Shown piece after piece: positions 47,363-55,687 of a DNA stretch of 64,000 bases (position 1 is the first letter of the stretch; each line of letters starts with the position of its first letter). The notes beneath the pieces are model-generated. The model searched no databases. It saw nothing but the letters and a program-made list of their open reading frames with translations, and was not told where the DNA came from. The position numbers and the translations under genes were made by a program. Source of the stretch: Burkholderiales bacterium (GTDB taxonomy: Bacteria > Pseudomonadota > Gammaproteobacteria > Burkholderiales > Burkholderiaceae_E); assembly GCA_003577305.1 (NCBI GenBank), contig QEVL01000002.1, positions 158,662-222,661 of the forward strand, in the 5' to 3' direction.

Positions 47363-47704
47363 ATGAGCACCGCCTCCACCCAGGCAAGACTCTGGTACCT
47401 GCAGCGGCTGAGTGCGATGGCGCTCGCGGTGTTCGTGGCGGTGCATCTCGCGACCATCGTGTACGCGGTACGCGGCGGATTGAGCGGCGCGGAGATCCTC
47501 GCACGAACGCAGGGCAACTGGCTGGTGGCAGCGTTCTACGGGACGTTCGTGATCGCCTGTGCGATTCACGTTCCGATCGGGCTCGCGCGCGTCGCGGAAG
47601 AATGGCTGGGATGGAGCCCCAGGCTCGCCAACGCCGCGGCGATCGTGGCCGCGCTGGCTCTCGCCGCCCTTGGCCTGCGCGCCGTTCATGCGGTGGTCAC
47701 ATGA
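47363..47704 (+). CDS. Succinate dehydrogenase-like membrane anchor subunit 1
   Basis: A 113-aa protein with three hydrophobic segments (LSAMALAVFVAVHLATIVYA, WLVAAFYGTFVIACAIHVPI, ANAAAIVAALALAALGLRAV). His residues at the membrane faces (VAVHLAT, AIHVPIG) could ligate heme b. ATG 47363 follows AAGGA. Its stop overlaps the second anchor gene (ATGA). Confidence 0.85.
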   Translation: MSTASTQARLWYLQRLSAMALAVFVAVHLATIVYAVRGGLSGAEILARTQGNWLVAAFYGTFVIACAIHVPIGLARVAEEWLGWSPRLANAAAIVAALALAALGLRAVHAVVT

Positions 47705-48117
47705 ACGTGGCCACCGGCAGCCGCGCGGGCGTCCGGCGCGACCGGCCGGCGGCAAGCGTACCGACGCGACGCAACGACTATCGTGCGCGCAGTCACCCGG
47801 CGTGGTGGGCGTTTCTGATGCACCGCCTGTCCGGCGTCGCGCTGGCCGCGTTCCTGCCGCTGCACTTCTGGGCACTCGGGCAGGCGCTTCATGGCGAGGC
47901 GGCGCTCGACGGCTTCCTGCGATTCGCCGATCGACCGCTGTTCAAGTTCGGTGAATGGATCCTGGTGGTCCTGCTGGCGGTTCATCTGACCGGCGGACTG
48001 CGCCTGCTCGTGATCGAATTCAGGCCCTGGTCGGGGTTGCGCAAGAACTGGATCGCCGCGGTCGCAGGCGCGGGGCTTGCGGCGGGCCTCGCCTTTGCGC
48101 TGGCGCTGGTCGGATAG
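47701..48117 (+). CDS. Succinate dehydrogenase-like membrane anchor subunit 2
   Basis: A 138-aa SdhC-type anchor. An N-terminal Arg-rich tail of about 35 residues is followed by HRLSGVALAAFLPLHFWALG, the SdhC/D signature, then ILVVLLAVHLTGGLRLLVIE and a third helix. His residues in HRLSGV, PLHFW and AVHLTGG are candidate quinone/heme ligands. Forms the membrane domain with subunit 1. Confidence 0.88.
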   Translation: MNVATGSRAGVRRDRPAASVPTRRNDYRARSHPAWWAFLMHRLSGVALAAFLPLHFWALGQALHGEAALDGFLRFADRPLFKFGEWILVVLLAVHLTGGLRLLVIEFRPWSGLRKNWIAAVAGAGLAAGLAFALALVG

Positions 48118-48140
48118 CACGAACAAAGGAACGGGAGAGC

Positions 48141-49016
48141 ATGAAAGTCGATCCGCAAGCGGTCGAAGAGGCCGCGAGAGAACTCTACATCCGGGCACTG
48201 AAGATCCTGCCGCCGGACATCAAGGACGGATTCGCGCGCCTGTCGACCGGGGAGACCGACCGCACCGCGCAGGGCGTGCTGGCCACCATGGTCACCAACA
48301 TCAAGGTGGCCGAGGAGACACACAACCTGCTGTGCCAGGACACCGGCATCCCGATCTACAACGTGCTGATCGGCAGCCACGTGGAGGTCGACGGGCACGC
48401 GCTGAAGCAGGCGATCCGCAAGGGCTGCGAGCGCGCGACGCGCGAGCATCCGCTGCGCTCATCGGTCGTGCATCCGCTCACGCGCCACAACGAGCACACC
48501 TCGTGCGGCATCGAGGTGCCGGTCATCCACGTCGACTTCGTCGACCGGAACGAAGTGCTGCAGATCGAGATGGTGCCCAAGGGCAGCGGCTCGGAGAACA
48601 ACTCGTTCCTGAAGATGGCGATTCCCGCGGAAGGGGTCGACGCGATCAAGACTTTCGTCGTCGACTGCGTGATTGCAGCGGGCGGCAAGACCTGCCCGCC
48701 GACGATCGTCGGGGTGGGCATCGGTGGAACTTCCGATCTGTGCGTCGCGCTGGCCAAGCGCGCGGCCACGCGCGAACTGGGTAGCCGTTGCGGCGATCCC
48801 GAAGGCGCGAAGCTCGAGGAGCAGCTGAGCGCAGCGGTGAACCGCCTCGGCGTCGGCCCGCAAGGCCTGGGCGGCGACTCGACCGCGTTCGCGGTCCACG
48901 TGGAGCTCGCCGCGACACACATCACGATGAACCCGGTCGCAGTGAACATGCAGTGCCATTCGGCGCGGCGCGCCACGGCGACGTTTACGCCCGAGGGCGT
49001 GTCTTTCGGATTCTGA
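48141..49016 (+). CDS. Class I fumarate hydratase (or tartrate dehydratase) alpha subunit
   Basis: A 291-aa N-terminal-type subunit of the Fe-S class I hydro-lyases. Conserved cysteines for the [4Fe-4S] cluster are Cys65 (LLCQDTG), Cys185 (GKTCPPTIVG) and Cys272 (NMQCHSARR), spaced as in TtdA. ATG 48141 has GGGAGAG upstream. Co-transcription with an SDH-like complex favours fumarate to malate hydration. L-tartrate or mesaconate hydro-lyase activity cannot be excluded. Confidence 0.88.
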   Translation: MKVDPQAVEEAARELYIRALKILPPDIKDGFARLSTGETDRTAQGVLATMVTNIKVAEETHNLLCQDTGIPIYNVLIGSHVEVDGHALKQAIRKGCERATREHPLRSSVVHPLTRHNEHTSCGIEVPVIHVDFVDRNEVLQIEMVPKGSGSENNSFLKMAIPAEGVDAIKTFVVDCVIAAGGKTCPPTIVGVGIGGTSDLCVALAKRAATRELGSRCGDPEGAKLEEQLSAAVNRLGVGPQGLGGDSTAFAVHVELAATHITMNPVAVNMQCHSARRATATFTPEGVSFGF

Positions 49017-49018
49017 AC

Positions 49019-49633
49019 ATGGCCCACCACGAGTTGAGCACGCCGGTCACCGAGGAGCAGGTCCGGCAGCTGCGCGTCAACGATACGGTCACGCTCCAGC
49101 AGACGCTGTTCGGCATCCGCGACGCCACGCAGATCGCGATGTTCGACCGCGGCCGGACTACCCGCTTCGACCTGCGCGGGCACGCGGTGATCCACACCGC
49201 GCCGAACGTGAAGAAGGTCGAGCCCAGCCCCAGACATCCGGCCGGTTACGAGCCGATCTGCATCGGCACGACCACCTCCGACCGGATGGAGCGCTTCACC
49301 CGGCCGCTGATGGAGCGCGAGGGCGTGCGCATCATCATCGGCAAGGGCGGCCTGCGCGACGCCTCGCTCGCGGCCTTTCGCGAGCTTGGCGGCATCTACC
49401 TCGCGATCGTCGGCGGCACCGCGGCGCTGGAGACCACCTGGATCGAGAGCATCGAGGATGTCGATCTCGACGAGCTGAACCCGGAATCTCTGTGGAAGTT
49501 CCGTATCCGCGATTTCGGCCCGCTGCTCGTGGCGATGGACAGCCACGGCGGCAGCCTGTACGACAGCGTGCGGCACGACGTCGACGCGCGGCGCGCGCAG
49601 GTGCTCGCCAGTCTCGGAGTGCAGCCGCGGTGA
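49019..49633 (+). CDS. Class I fumarate hydratase (or tartrate dehydratase) beta subunit
   Basis: A 204-aa C-terminal-type subunit. It has LRGHAVIHTAPNVKKVE, GTTTSDRMERFTRPL, the IIGKGGL substrate loop and GGTAALETTWIESIEDVDL. ATG 49019 starts 2 nt after the alpha stop. The stop overlaps the flavoprotein GTG (GTGA). Confidence 0.9.
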   Translation: MAHHELSTPVTEEQVRQLRVNDTVTLQQTLFGIRDATQIAMFDRGRTTRFDLRGHAVIHTAPNVKKVEPSPRHPAGYEPICIGTTTSDRMERFTRPLMEREGVRIIIGKGGLRDASLAAFRELGGIYLAIVGGTAALETTWIESIEDVDLDELNPESLWKFRIRDFGPLLVAMDSHGGSLYDSVRHDVDARRAQVLASLGVQPR

Positions 49634-51360
49634 AGCTGCGCACGCTGCAGACCGACATCCTGATCCTCGGTTCCGGCGGCGCGGGCCTGTTTGCCGCGCT
49701 GCACGCACACCAGGCGAACCCGTCGCTGTCGATCACGGTCGCGGTGAAGGGTCTTCTCGGCAAGAGCGGCTGCACACGGATGGTGCAGGGCGGCTACAAC
49801 GTTGCACTGGCCGAGGGCGACTCGATCGAGCGCCACTTCATGGATACGGTCGAAGGCAGCAAGTGGCTGTCCGACCAGGATCTCGCCTGGGCGCTCGTCA
49901 CCGGCGCGGTCGAGCGCATCCACGAGCTGGAAAACGAGCTCGGCTGCTTCTTCGATCGCAATCCGGACGGTACGGTGCACCAGAAGGCGTTCGCCGGGCA
50001 GACCTTCGATCGCACGGTGCACAAGGGCGACCTGACCGGCATCGAGATCATCAACCGGCTGGCCGAGCAGGCCTGGTCGCGCGGCATCGGGCGGCTCGAG
50101 GAGCATCGCGCCGTCGAGCTGATCCGCACTGCCGACGGCTCGGCGATCGCAGGCGTGCTGATGATCGACATGCGCGCAGGCGACTTCGTCTTCGTGCAGG
50201 CCAGGGCGGTGCTGCTCGCCACCGGCGGCGGTCCGACGATGTACAAGTACCACACGCCGTCGGGTGACAAGAGCTGCGACGGGCTGGCGATGGCACTTCG
50301 TGCCGGACTCGGTCTGCGCGACATGGAGATGGTGCAGTTCCACCCCACCGGTCTGCTCGCGGGGCCGGGAACGCGGATGACCGGCACCGTGCTCGAGGAG
50401 GGTCTGCGCGGCGCTGGCGGCCAACTGCTCAACGGGGCCAGGGAGCGCTTCATGCAGCGCTACGACCCGCGCGCCGAACGGGCGACGCGCGACATCGTCT
50501 CGCGCTCGATCTATTCGGAGATGCGCGCGGGCCGCACGTCGCCGAACGGTGGCGTCTACATCCAGATGCACCACCTCGGGCCCGACAACGTGCGCCGGAT
50601 GTTCAAGGGCATGGTCGAACGCTGCGCCGATTGCGGCTTCGACCTCGCTGGCGGCCTGGTCGAAGTCGCCCCGACCGCACACTACATGATGGGTGGCGTG
50701 TTGTTCGGCGTCGACTGCACGACGCAGCTCGCGGGCCTGTTCGCCGCCGGCGAGGACACCGGCGGCGTGCACGGGGCAAACCGGCTCGGCGGCAACGGCG
50801 TGGCCAATTCCACCGTGTTCGGCGGCATTGCCGGCGACAGCATGGCCGCCTGGGTTGCGGGCCATCCTGCGCTGAGGGAGCCCGATCCGGCCGCGATCGA
50901 GCGCAGCATCGCCGAGCACGAGGCACCGTTGGCAATTGCGCCGGGGAGCATCGAGGAGATCCGCGAGGCGCTCTACGACTGCATGTGGAACGACGTGGGC
51001 ATCCTGCGCGATGCCGAAGGGCTCGCACGGGCGGCGACCCGGCTCGCCGAGCTCGACGCACGACTCTCGCGCACTGGCGTGGGCGGCACGGACCGCGCAT
51101 TCAACCTGAGCTGGCACGACTGGCTGAACCTGAGGAATCTCATCGCGGTGAGCCGCGTGATCGCCGCGGCCGCGATCTCGCGCGAAGACTCGCGCGGTGC
51201 GCACTTCCGCGAAGATCATCCCGAGCCCGGCGACCTCGGGCAGTCCACCTTCACGGTCGCTCGCTGGCGCGACGGAACCGTGAGCATCGGCCGCAAACCC
51301 GTCGAGTTCACCCGCGTAAGGCCAGGACACAGTCTCATCGCCGGGGAGACGACAGCCTGA
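49630..51360 (+). CDS. Succinate dehydrogenase/fumarate reductase flavoprotein subunit
   Basis: A 576-aa FAD subunit of the SdhA/FrdA/L-aspartate oxidase superfamily. The FAD dinucleotide motif is ILILGSGGAGLFAALHAH. TFDRTVHKGDLTGIEII is the region of the flavinylated His, VQFHPTGLLAGPGTR the substrate site and RATRDIVSRSIYSEM carries the active-site Arg. GVHGANRLGGNGVANSTVFGG departs from the usual HGANRLGGNSLLD, so the substrate may be a substituted succinate rather than succinate. GTG start is coupled to the fumarase beta gene. Last gene of the LysR-controlled operon. Confidence 0.9.
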   Translation: MKLRTLQTDILILGSGGAGLFAALHAHQANPSLSITVAVKGLLGKSGCTRMVQGGYNVALAEGDSIERHFMDTVEGSKWLSDQDLAWALVTGAVERIHELENELGCFFDRNPDGTVHQKAFAGQTFDRTVHKGDLTGIEIINRLAEQAWSRGIGRLEEHRAVELIRTADGSAIAGVLMIDMRAGDFVFVQARAVLLATGGGPTMYKYHTPSGDKSCDGLAMALRAGLGLRDMEMVQFHPTGLLAGPGTRMTGTVLEEGLRGAGGQLLNGARERFMQRYDPRAERATRDIVSRSIYSEMRAGRTSPNGGVYIQMHHLGPDNVRRMFKGMVERCADCGFDLAGGLVEVAPTAHYMMGGVLFGVDCTTQLAGLFAAGEDTGGVHGANRLGGNGVANSTVFGGIAGDSMAAWVAGHPALREPDPAAIERSIAEHEAPLAIAPGSIEEIREALYDCMWNDVGILRDAEGLARAATRLAELDARLSRTGVGGTDRAFNLSWHDWLNLRNLIAVSRVIAAAAISREDSRGAHFREDHPEPGDLGQSTFTVARWRDGTVSIGRKPVEFTRVRPGHSLIAGETTA

Positions 51361-51394
51361 GCGTACATTCACGAAGAATGAAAGGAGGAGAACG

Positions 51395-52387
51395 ATGATG
51401 AGCTTTGTCCGCAGGAACGCTGCCGCACTGGCGGCCTGCGTCTCGATGGCGGCGGGTGTCGGCCCGGCAGGGGCGCAAACCTATCCCGAACGGCCAATCA
51501 CGCTGGTCGCGCCGTTCAGCGTCGGCGGCGATGCCGACCTGTCGGCACGCAACCTTGCCGCAGCCGCGCAGAAGTACGTGTCGCAGCCGATCGTCGTCAG
51601 CAATCGCGCAGGCGCGGGTGGCGCAATTGGCTCGCAATTGGTGAAGGAGGCGAAACCCGACGGCTACACGCTGCTGCTCGCACGTGTAGGCTCGCAGACG
51701 CTGCTGCCCGCTCTCAAGCCGAGCATCCCTTACAAGTGGAGCGACTTCACGTTCCTCGGCCTGCTGGAGCGCAATCCGTTCGTCTGCGTGGTTCACGTCG
51801 ATTCCCCCTACCGCACCCTCGGTGACCTGGTTGGCGCGCTCAAGGCGCAGCCGGGCAAGCTCAACTACAGTACGTCGGGGCCGGGGACGATCCTGAACTT
51901 CGGTCCGCAGTTGCTGTTCGACACCCTCGGACTTGGCAAGGACGCGGCGGCGCAGGTGGTCTACAAGGGCGGCGGCGACGCGGCGCTTGCCGTGCTGTCG
52001 CGAGAAGTCGACTTCAACTGCGCGAACCTCACCTCGGTGATCGGCAACGTCAAGGCCGGGAAGCTGCGCGTACTGATGACGACCACGCCGGAGCGCTGGA
52101 AGGACATTCCCGACGTGCCGACCGTGCGCGAGCTCGGTTACCCGCAACTCGAGGCGATAGTCGGCTGGAGCGCGCTCTATGGGCCACCGGGAATGAGCGC
52201 GGAGCTCGTCGCATATTGGGCCGATGTGCTCGCGAAGCTCGCCAAGGATCCGGCGTGGATCGCCGGCACCGAGCGCTTCGGCGGGATCCCCGGAGTAATG
52301 TCGCCGGCAGCGACCGCGATGTTCGCAGCCGACCAGTTCGCGGTCTACGACCGGCTTGGCAAGCAGCTCGGCATCGAGTTGAAGTAG
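51395..52387 (+). CDS. Bug-family (TctC) periplasmic solute receptor, orphan
   Basis: A 330-aa tripartite tricarboxylate transporter-type receptor. The signal peptide (MMSFVRRNAAALAACVSMAA, cleavage near AGA-QT) precedes YPERPITLVAPFSVGGDADL and SNRAGAGGAIGSQLVKEAKPDGYTLL, the Bug signature. A strong AGGAG site is upstream. No tctA/tctB genes are nearby, as is common for Bug proteins, which are hugely expanded in Burkholderiales. It is 7 nt before the ThDP enzyme gene and may serve that pathway's substrate. Confidence 0.92.
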   Translation: MMSFVRRNAAALAACVSMAAGVGPAGAQTYPERPITLVAPFSVGGDADLSARNLAAAAQKYVSQPIVVSNRAGAGGAIGSQLVKEAKPDGYTLLLARVGSQTLLPALKPSIPYKWSDFTFLGLLERNPFVCVVHVDSPYRTLGDLVGALKAQPGKLNYSTSGPGTILNFGPQLLFDTLGLGKDAAAQVVYKGGGDAALAVLSREVDFNCANLTSVIGNVKAGKLRVLMTTTPERWKDIPDVPTVRELGYPQLEAIVGWSALYGPPGMSAELVAYWADVLAKLAKDPAWIAGTERFGGIPGVMSPAATAMFAADQFAVYDRLGKQLGIELK

Positions 52388-52394
52388 GCCTCCG

Positions 52395-54044
52395 ATGGCA
52401 CGAATCTTCCGCGGAGCCGACGCGTTGGCGCACGCGTTGCGCTCGGCCGGCGTGGCGCGCGTGTTCACGCTGTCCGGCAACCATGTGATGCCGGTGTTCG
52501 ACGCGACGATCGATACCGGCATATCGCTGCTGCACACGCGGCACGAAGCGGCCGCGGTCCACATGGCCGACGCCTGGGCCCGGCTCACCGGCGAACCCGG
52601 CGTGGCGCTGGTCACCGGCGGGCCCGGTCACGCCAATGCAGTGTCGGCCCTCTACACCGCACAGATGGCCGAGGCGCCGGTCGTGCTGCTGTCGGGGCAC
52701 GCACCCCGCAGCGAACTCGGCATGGGCGCGTTCCAGGAGATGCGCCAGGCCGAGATGGCGGCACCAGTCACCAAGGCGTCGTGGGTCTGCGCGAGCGCCG
52801 ACGAGGTCGCCACCGACCTGGCGCGCGCGATCCGCATCGCGCGCTCGGGCAGACCGGGTCCGGTTCACCTGAGCCTGCCTGCCGACCTGCTCGAGCAGGC
52901 GGCCGACGCGGCTCGCCTGCCTCGGGTGCAGGCCTTCGAAGCACCGGTGCAGCCGCTGCCGATAGCGCACGCACAGTCAATCTTCGCCCGCCTGAGGCAG
53001 GCGAAGCGGCCGCTGGTGCTCGCGGGGCCGTCGTGCATGACGAAACGCGGGCGGGAGCGGCTGCTTGCGCTCGAAGCGGCGATCGCGGTGCCGGTGATCG
53101 GCATGGAGAGCCCGCGCGGGGTGAACGACCCGAGTCTTGGCGCTTTCGCGCAGATGCTCGCGCAAGCCGACTGCGTCCTGCTGCTCGGCAAGCGCTGCGA
53201 CTTCACGCTGAAGTTCGGCCAGCCGCCGGTCTTCGACGCGGGCTGCGCGATGCTCCAGATCGATTCCGAGACGGCGGAGATCGAGCGCACCCGGCACGCC
53301 GTCGGCGCACGGTTGTCCGAGGCGCACGCCGCCGACACATTCGCCGCGATCGAGGCGCTGGCCACTTGCGCGAGCGGCGCGCACGACGCGCTTGCCACGT
53401 CGCGCATCGCATGGGTCAAGGAAGTCCGTGACGCGATCGCATGGCGTCCGCCGGAGTGGGACAGCGTGGTATCAGGCGAGCGCGAGCGGCTGCACCCGGT
53501 ACAGGCGTGTCGCCCGCTGCAGCGACTGCTCGACGCGCACCCTGACTCGGTGCTGGTATCGGACGGCGGCGAAATCGGGCAGTGGGCCCAGGCGTGCCTG
53601 TCGGCCCCGAACCGGGTGATCAACGGGGTCGCTGGTTCGATCGGGGCGGGTCTGGCGTTCGCGCTGGCGGCGCGCGTCGCGAAACCCGACGTGCCGGTGG
53701 TTGCAGTGATGGGCGACGGCACGTTCGGCTTTCACGCCGCCGAGATCGACACCGCGGTGCGCTACTCGCTGCCGTTCGTCGCGGTGGTGGGCAACGACGC
53801 GCGCTGGAATGCCGAGTACCAGATTCAGCTGAAGGGCTACGGCGCCGATCGGCTCGTGGGATGCGAGTTGCGACCGACACGCTATGACCAGGTCTGCGCC
53901 GCATTCGGCGGCCACGGCGAGCTGGTCACCGAGGCTGCGCAGCTCGACGCAGCGGCATCGCGGGCCCGGGATTCGGGCCTGCCGGCATGCGTGAACGTGA
54001 TGATCGAAGGCGCCGCCGCACCGATCGTCCGGCGCCCGGCCTGA
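52395..54044 (+). CDS. Thiamine-diphosphate-dependent enzyme, acetolactate synthase-like
   Basis: A 549-aa ThDP enzyme with the three-domain acetolactate synthase/decarboxylase plan. The N-terminal PYR domain has VFTLSGNHVMPVFDA and the activating Glu in HEAAAVHMADAWARLTG; the PP domain has the ThDP motif MGDGTFGFHAAEIDTAVRYS ending VVGND. ALS-specific FAD-binding and regulatory features are not evident, and the N-terminus differs from sulfoacetaldehyde acetyltransferase. It is likely a 2-oxoacid decarboxylase, carboligase or acyl-CoA lyase. ATG lies 7 nt after the Bug gene; the stop is 10 nt from a convergent carrier gene. Confidence 0.9.
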   Translation: MARIFRGADALAHALRSAGVARVFTLSGNHVMPVFDATIDTGISLLHTRHEAAAVHMADAWARLTGEPGVALVTGGPGHANAVSALYTAQMAEAPVVLLSGHAPRSELGMGAFQEMRQAEMAAPVTKASWVCASADEVATDLARAIRIARSGRPGPVHLSLPADLLEQAADAARLPRVQAFEAPVQPLPIAHAQSIFARLRQAKRPLVLAGPSCMTKRGRERLLALEAAIAVPVIGMESPRGVNDPSLGAFAQMLAQADCVLLLGKRCDFTLKFGQPPVFDAGCAMLQIDSETAEIERTRHAVGARLSEAHAADTFAAIEALATCASGAHDALATSRIAWVKEVRDAIAWRPPEWDSVVSGERERLHPVQACRPLQRLLDAHPDSVLVSDGGEIGQWAQACLSAPNRVINGVAGSIGAGLAFALAARVAKPDVPVVAVMGDGTFGFHAAEIDTAVRYSLPFVAVVGNDARWNAEYQIQLKGYGADRLVGCELRPTRYDQVCAAFGGHGELVTEAAQLDAAASRARDSGLPACVNVMIEGAAAPIVRRPA

Positions 54045-54054
54045 TGCCTGGGCC

Positions 54055-55407
54055 TCAGCCCGCCATCCACGCATTCGCGATCGACAGGTAGGCGGCCGCC
54101 ACCACCACGTACAACGCCGCGAAGCGGAGGGGCCTGCCGGTGGCGAGTGCGCGCAACGGCACACCGAACATGCTCGATGCGACGGCGACCGGCAAGGTCC
54201 AGATCGACACGGTCGCGCTCAACCCCCAGGCGAACACGGCGGTCTCGACCAGCACGACGTCACGGACGCCGAATGCGCCGCCCGCGAGGATCGGCAACAG
54301 GATGGTCGCCCCGATCATCGGATGCAGACCGGCCAGGCCGCCAGCGATGAGGAGCAACATCAGCGTGATGATCAACGACGTACCCGACAGGAAGGACGGA
54401 GTCAGCGTCCCTGCGATCGCCGCAGCCTCGGGAATTCGTGCAATCACGGTACCGAGGACCGTCGCACCTACGATGATGATCATTTCGTCGGCGAGGCGCC
54501 CGAAGCTGCGAAGCGTATCGCGCGCCACCCGCGCCGCCCTCGCCCGTCCTGCAAATGCGAGATACGCCGCGCACAGCAGCGGCACGCCGGCCGCAACCGC
54601 TGCCGGTCCGCTGAGCGAGAGAGCAGTCGCTACCGCCAGGATCGTGCCGACGATGACCACGGTCGGGACCACCAGCGGCAGCAGCCTGCCGGTGCTGGCG
54701 AGAAACCCGGCGACCCCGAGATTCGGGGTGAACATCCGCCCTGAGAGTGCGAGCCCGGCAAGCGCCAGGCCCGCCCCGAGCGCCATGACTTCCCAGAGTT
54801 TCACCGACGGCACCAGGTGACTGACGAAACCGAGCGAAACGAAGAACGGCGACCACATGACGGCAGTGCCCACCCCGCGCACCGATGCTGCGGCCAGTGC
54901 GACGCGATCCGACGCGCTCGTGTCACGCCCGAGGACCGGTGCGAGGATGCCCATGGTGCCGACGTTGAGCACCGAGCCAAGCGCGTGCGATCCGCAGACC
55001 ATCCAGTTTTCGCGAGCCTGGCCGTCGAGCGCCTCGACGCCCTCGCGCAGCGAGGCGATGCGGGGACTATTCTCGACCGTCGCCCGCAGCAGCAGCACCG
55101 ATGGCAGAAACGCGCCGAAAACCAGGGCGCGCTCGAGGCCGGCGACGAGCAGAGCCGGCTCGGATTTCATCGCGGCAATCGACGCCGCAAGCCCGCCGAC
55201 GCCAGCGAACAGGACACGAATATGGACGCTCGCGCGCAGCAGTGCGAGCAGGACGAATGCGAGCAGACCCGCCATCACGAGCGCGGACAACAGCCTCGAC
55301 GGGCGCGCCAGGTTGGACAATTCGAGCAGCCAGACCGCTGCGAGCAACCCTGCAGAGGCCCGCACCGCCGCGGACGGCCAGCCATCCAGGCTTGAATGCC
55401 TTGTCAC
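54055..55407 (-). CDS. Unidentified polytopic membrane protein, IT-superfamily-like carrier
   Basis: A 450-aa integral membrane protein with about 10-12 hydrophobic segments and two similar-looking halves. Half one has NVGTMGILAPVLGRD and AVMWSPFFVSLG; half two has GLAGLHPMIGATILLPIL, a loop reminiscent of ion-transporter-superfamily anion carriers (ArsB/CitM/DctM-like). GTG 55407 follows GGAG; a GTG at 55464 would add 19 polar residues. It converges with the ThDP gene. A carboxylate carrier is the best guess, but I recognise no exact family. Confidence 0.72.
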   Translation of the reverse strand: MTRHSSLDGWPSAAVRASAGLLAAVWLLELSNLARPSRLLSALVMAGLLAFVLLALLRASVHIRVLFAGVGGLAASIAAMKSEPALLVAGLERALVFGAFLPSVLLLRATVENSPRIASLREGVEALDGQARENWMVCGSHALGSVLNVGTMGILAPVLGRDTSASDRVALAAASVRGVGTAVMWSPFFVSLGFVSHLVPSVKLWEVMALGAGLALAGLALSGRMFTPNLGVAGFLASTGRLLPLVVPTVVIVGTILAVATALSLSGPAAVAAGVPLLCAAYLAFAGRARAARVARDTLRSFGRLADEMIIIVGATVLGTVIARIPEAAAIAGTLTPSFLSGTSLIITLMLLLIAGGLAGLHPMIGATILLPILAGGAFGVRDVVLVETAVFAWGLSATVSIWTLPVAVASSMFGVPLRALATGRPLRFAALYVVVAAAYLSIANAWMAG

Positions 55408-55623
55408 TTGCCCACTCCGGGTTGCTCGAACTCGCGGAAGATCTGCGCCTCCATCTGCGGGCACGATGATACAGGCGTCGCTGCGGTTCTTCGGCCGGAG
55501 CCGCCGCTGCTATCCGGCTCGGCATCGGGGTGTTGGCTGCACGATCCGCCCAACAGGCGGACAATTCACCTGCTACGGAGCCGGAAAGCTCCGATGCCTG
55601 CCGCAAGTCCGCATTCCCTACAC

Positions 55624-55653
55624 TTGCACACGACGCTCGCAGCGCGCTATGGT
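55624..55653 (+). promoter_or_regulatory. Predicted sigma-70 promoter of the Liv operon
   Basis: TTGCAC (55624-55629), an 18-nt spacer and TATGGT (55648-55653), 34 nt before the receptor ATG, which has AGGAGA. The rest of the 280-nt gap back to 55408 shows a short GTCCGCC hairpin but nothing else I can name. Confidence 0.4.
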
Positions 55654-55687
55654 CGCTGCAGGCCACACGAAACCAGGAGAGACTGCC

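Noticed and set aside
52395..54044. Sulfoacetaldehyde acetyltransferase (Xsc), which would extend the sulfonate theme
   Set aside because: The N-terminal and cofactor regions do not look like Xsc and no pta or sulfoacetaldehyde gene is adjacent.
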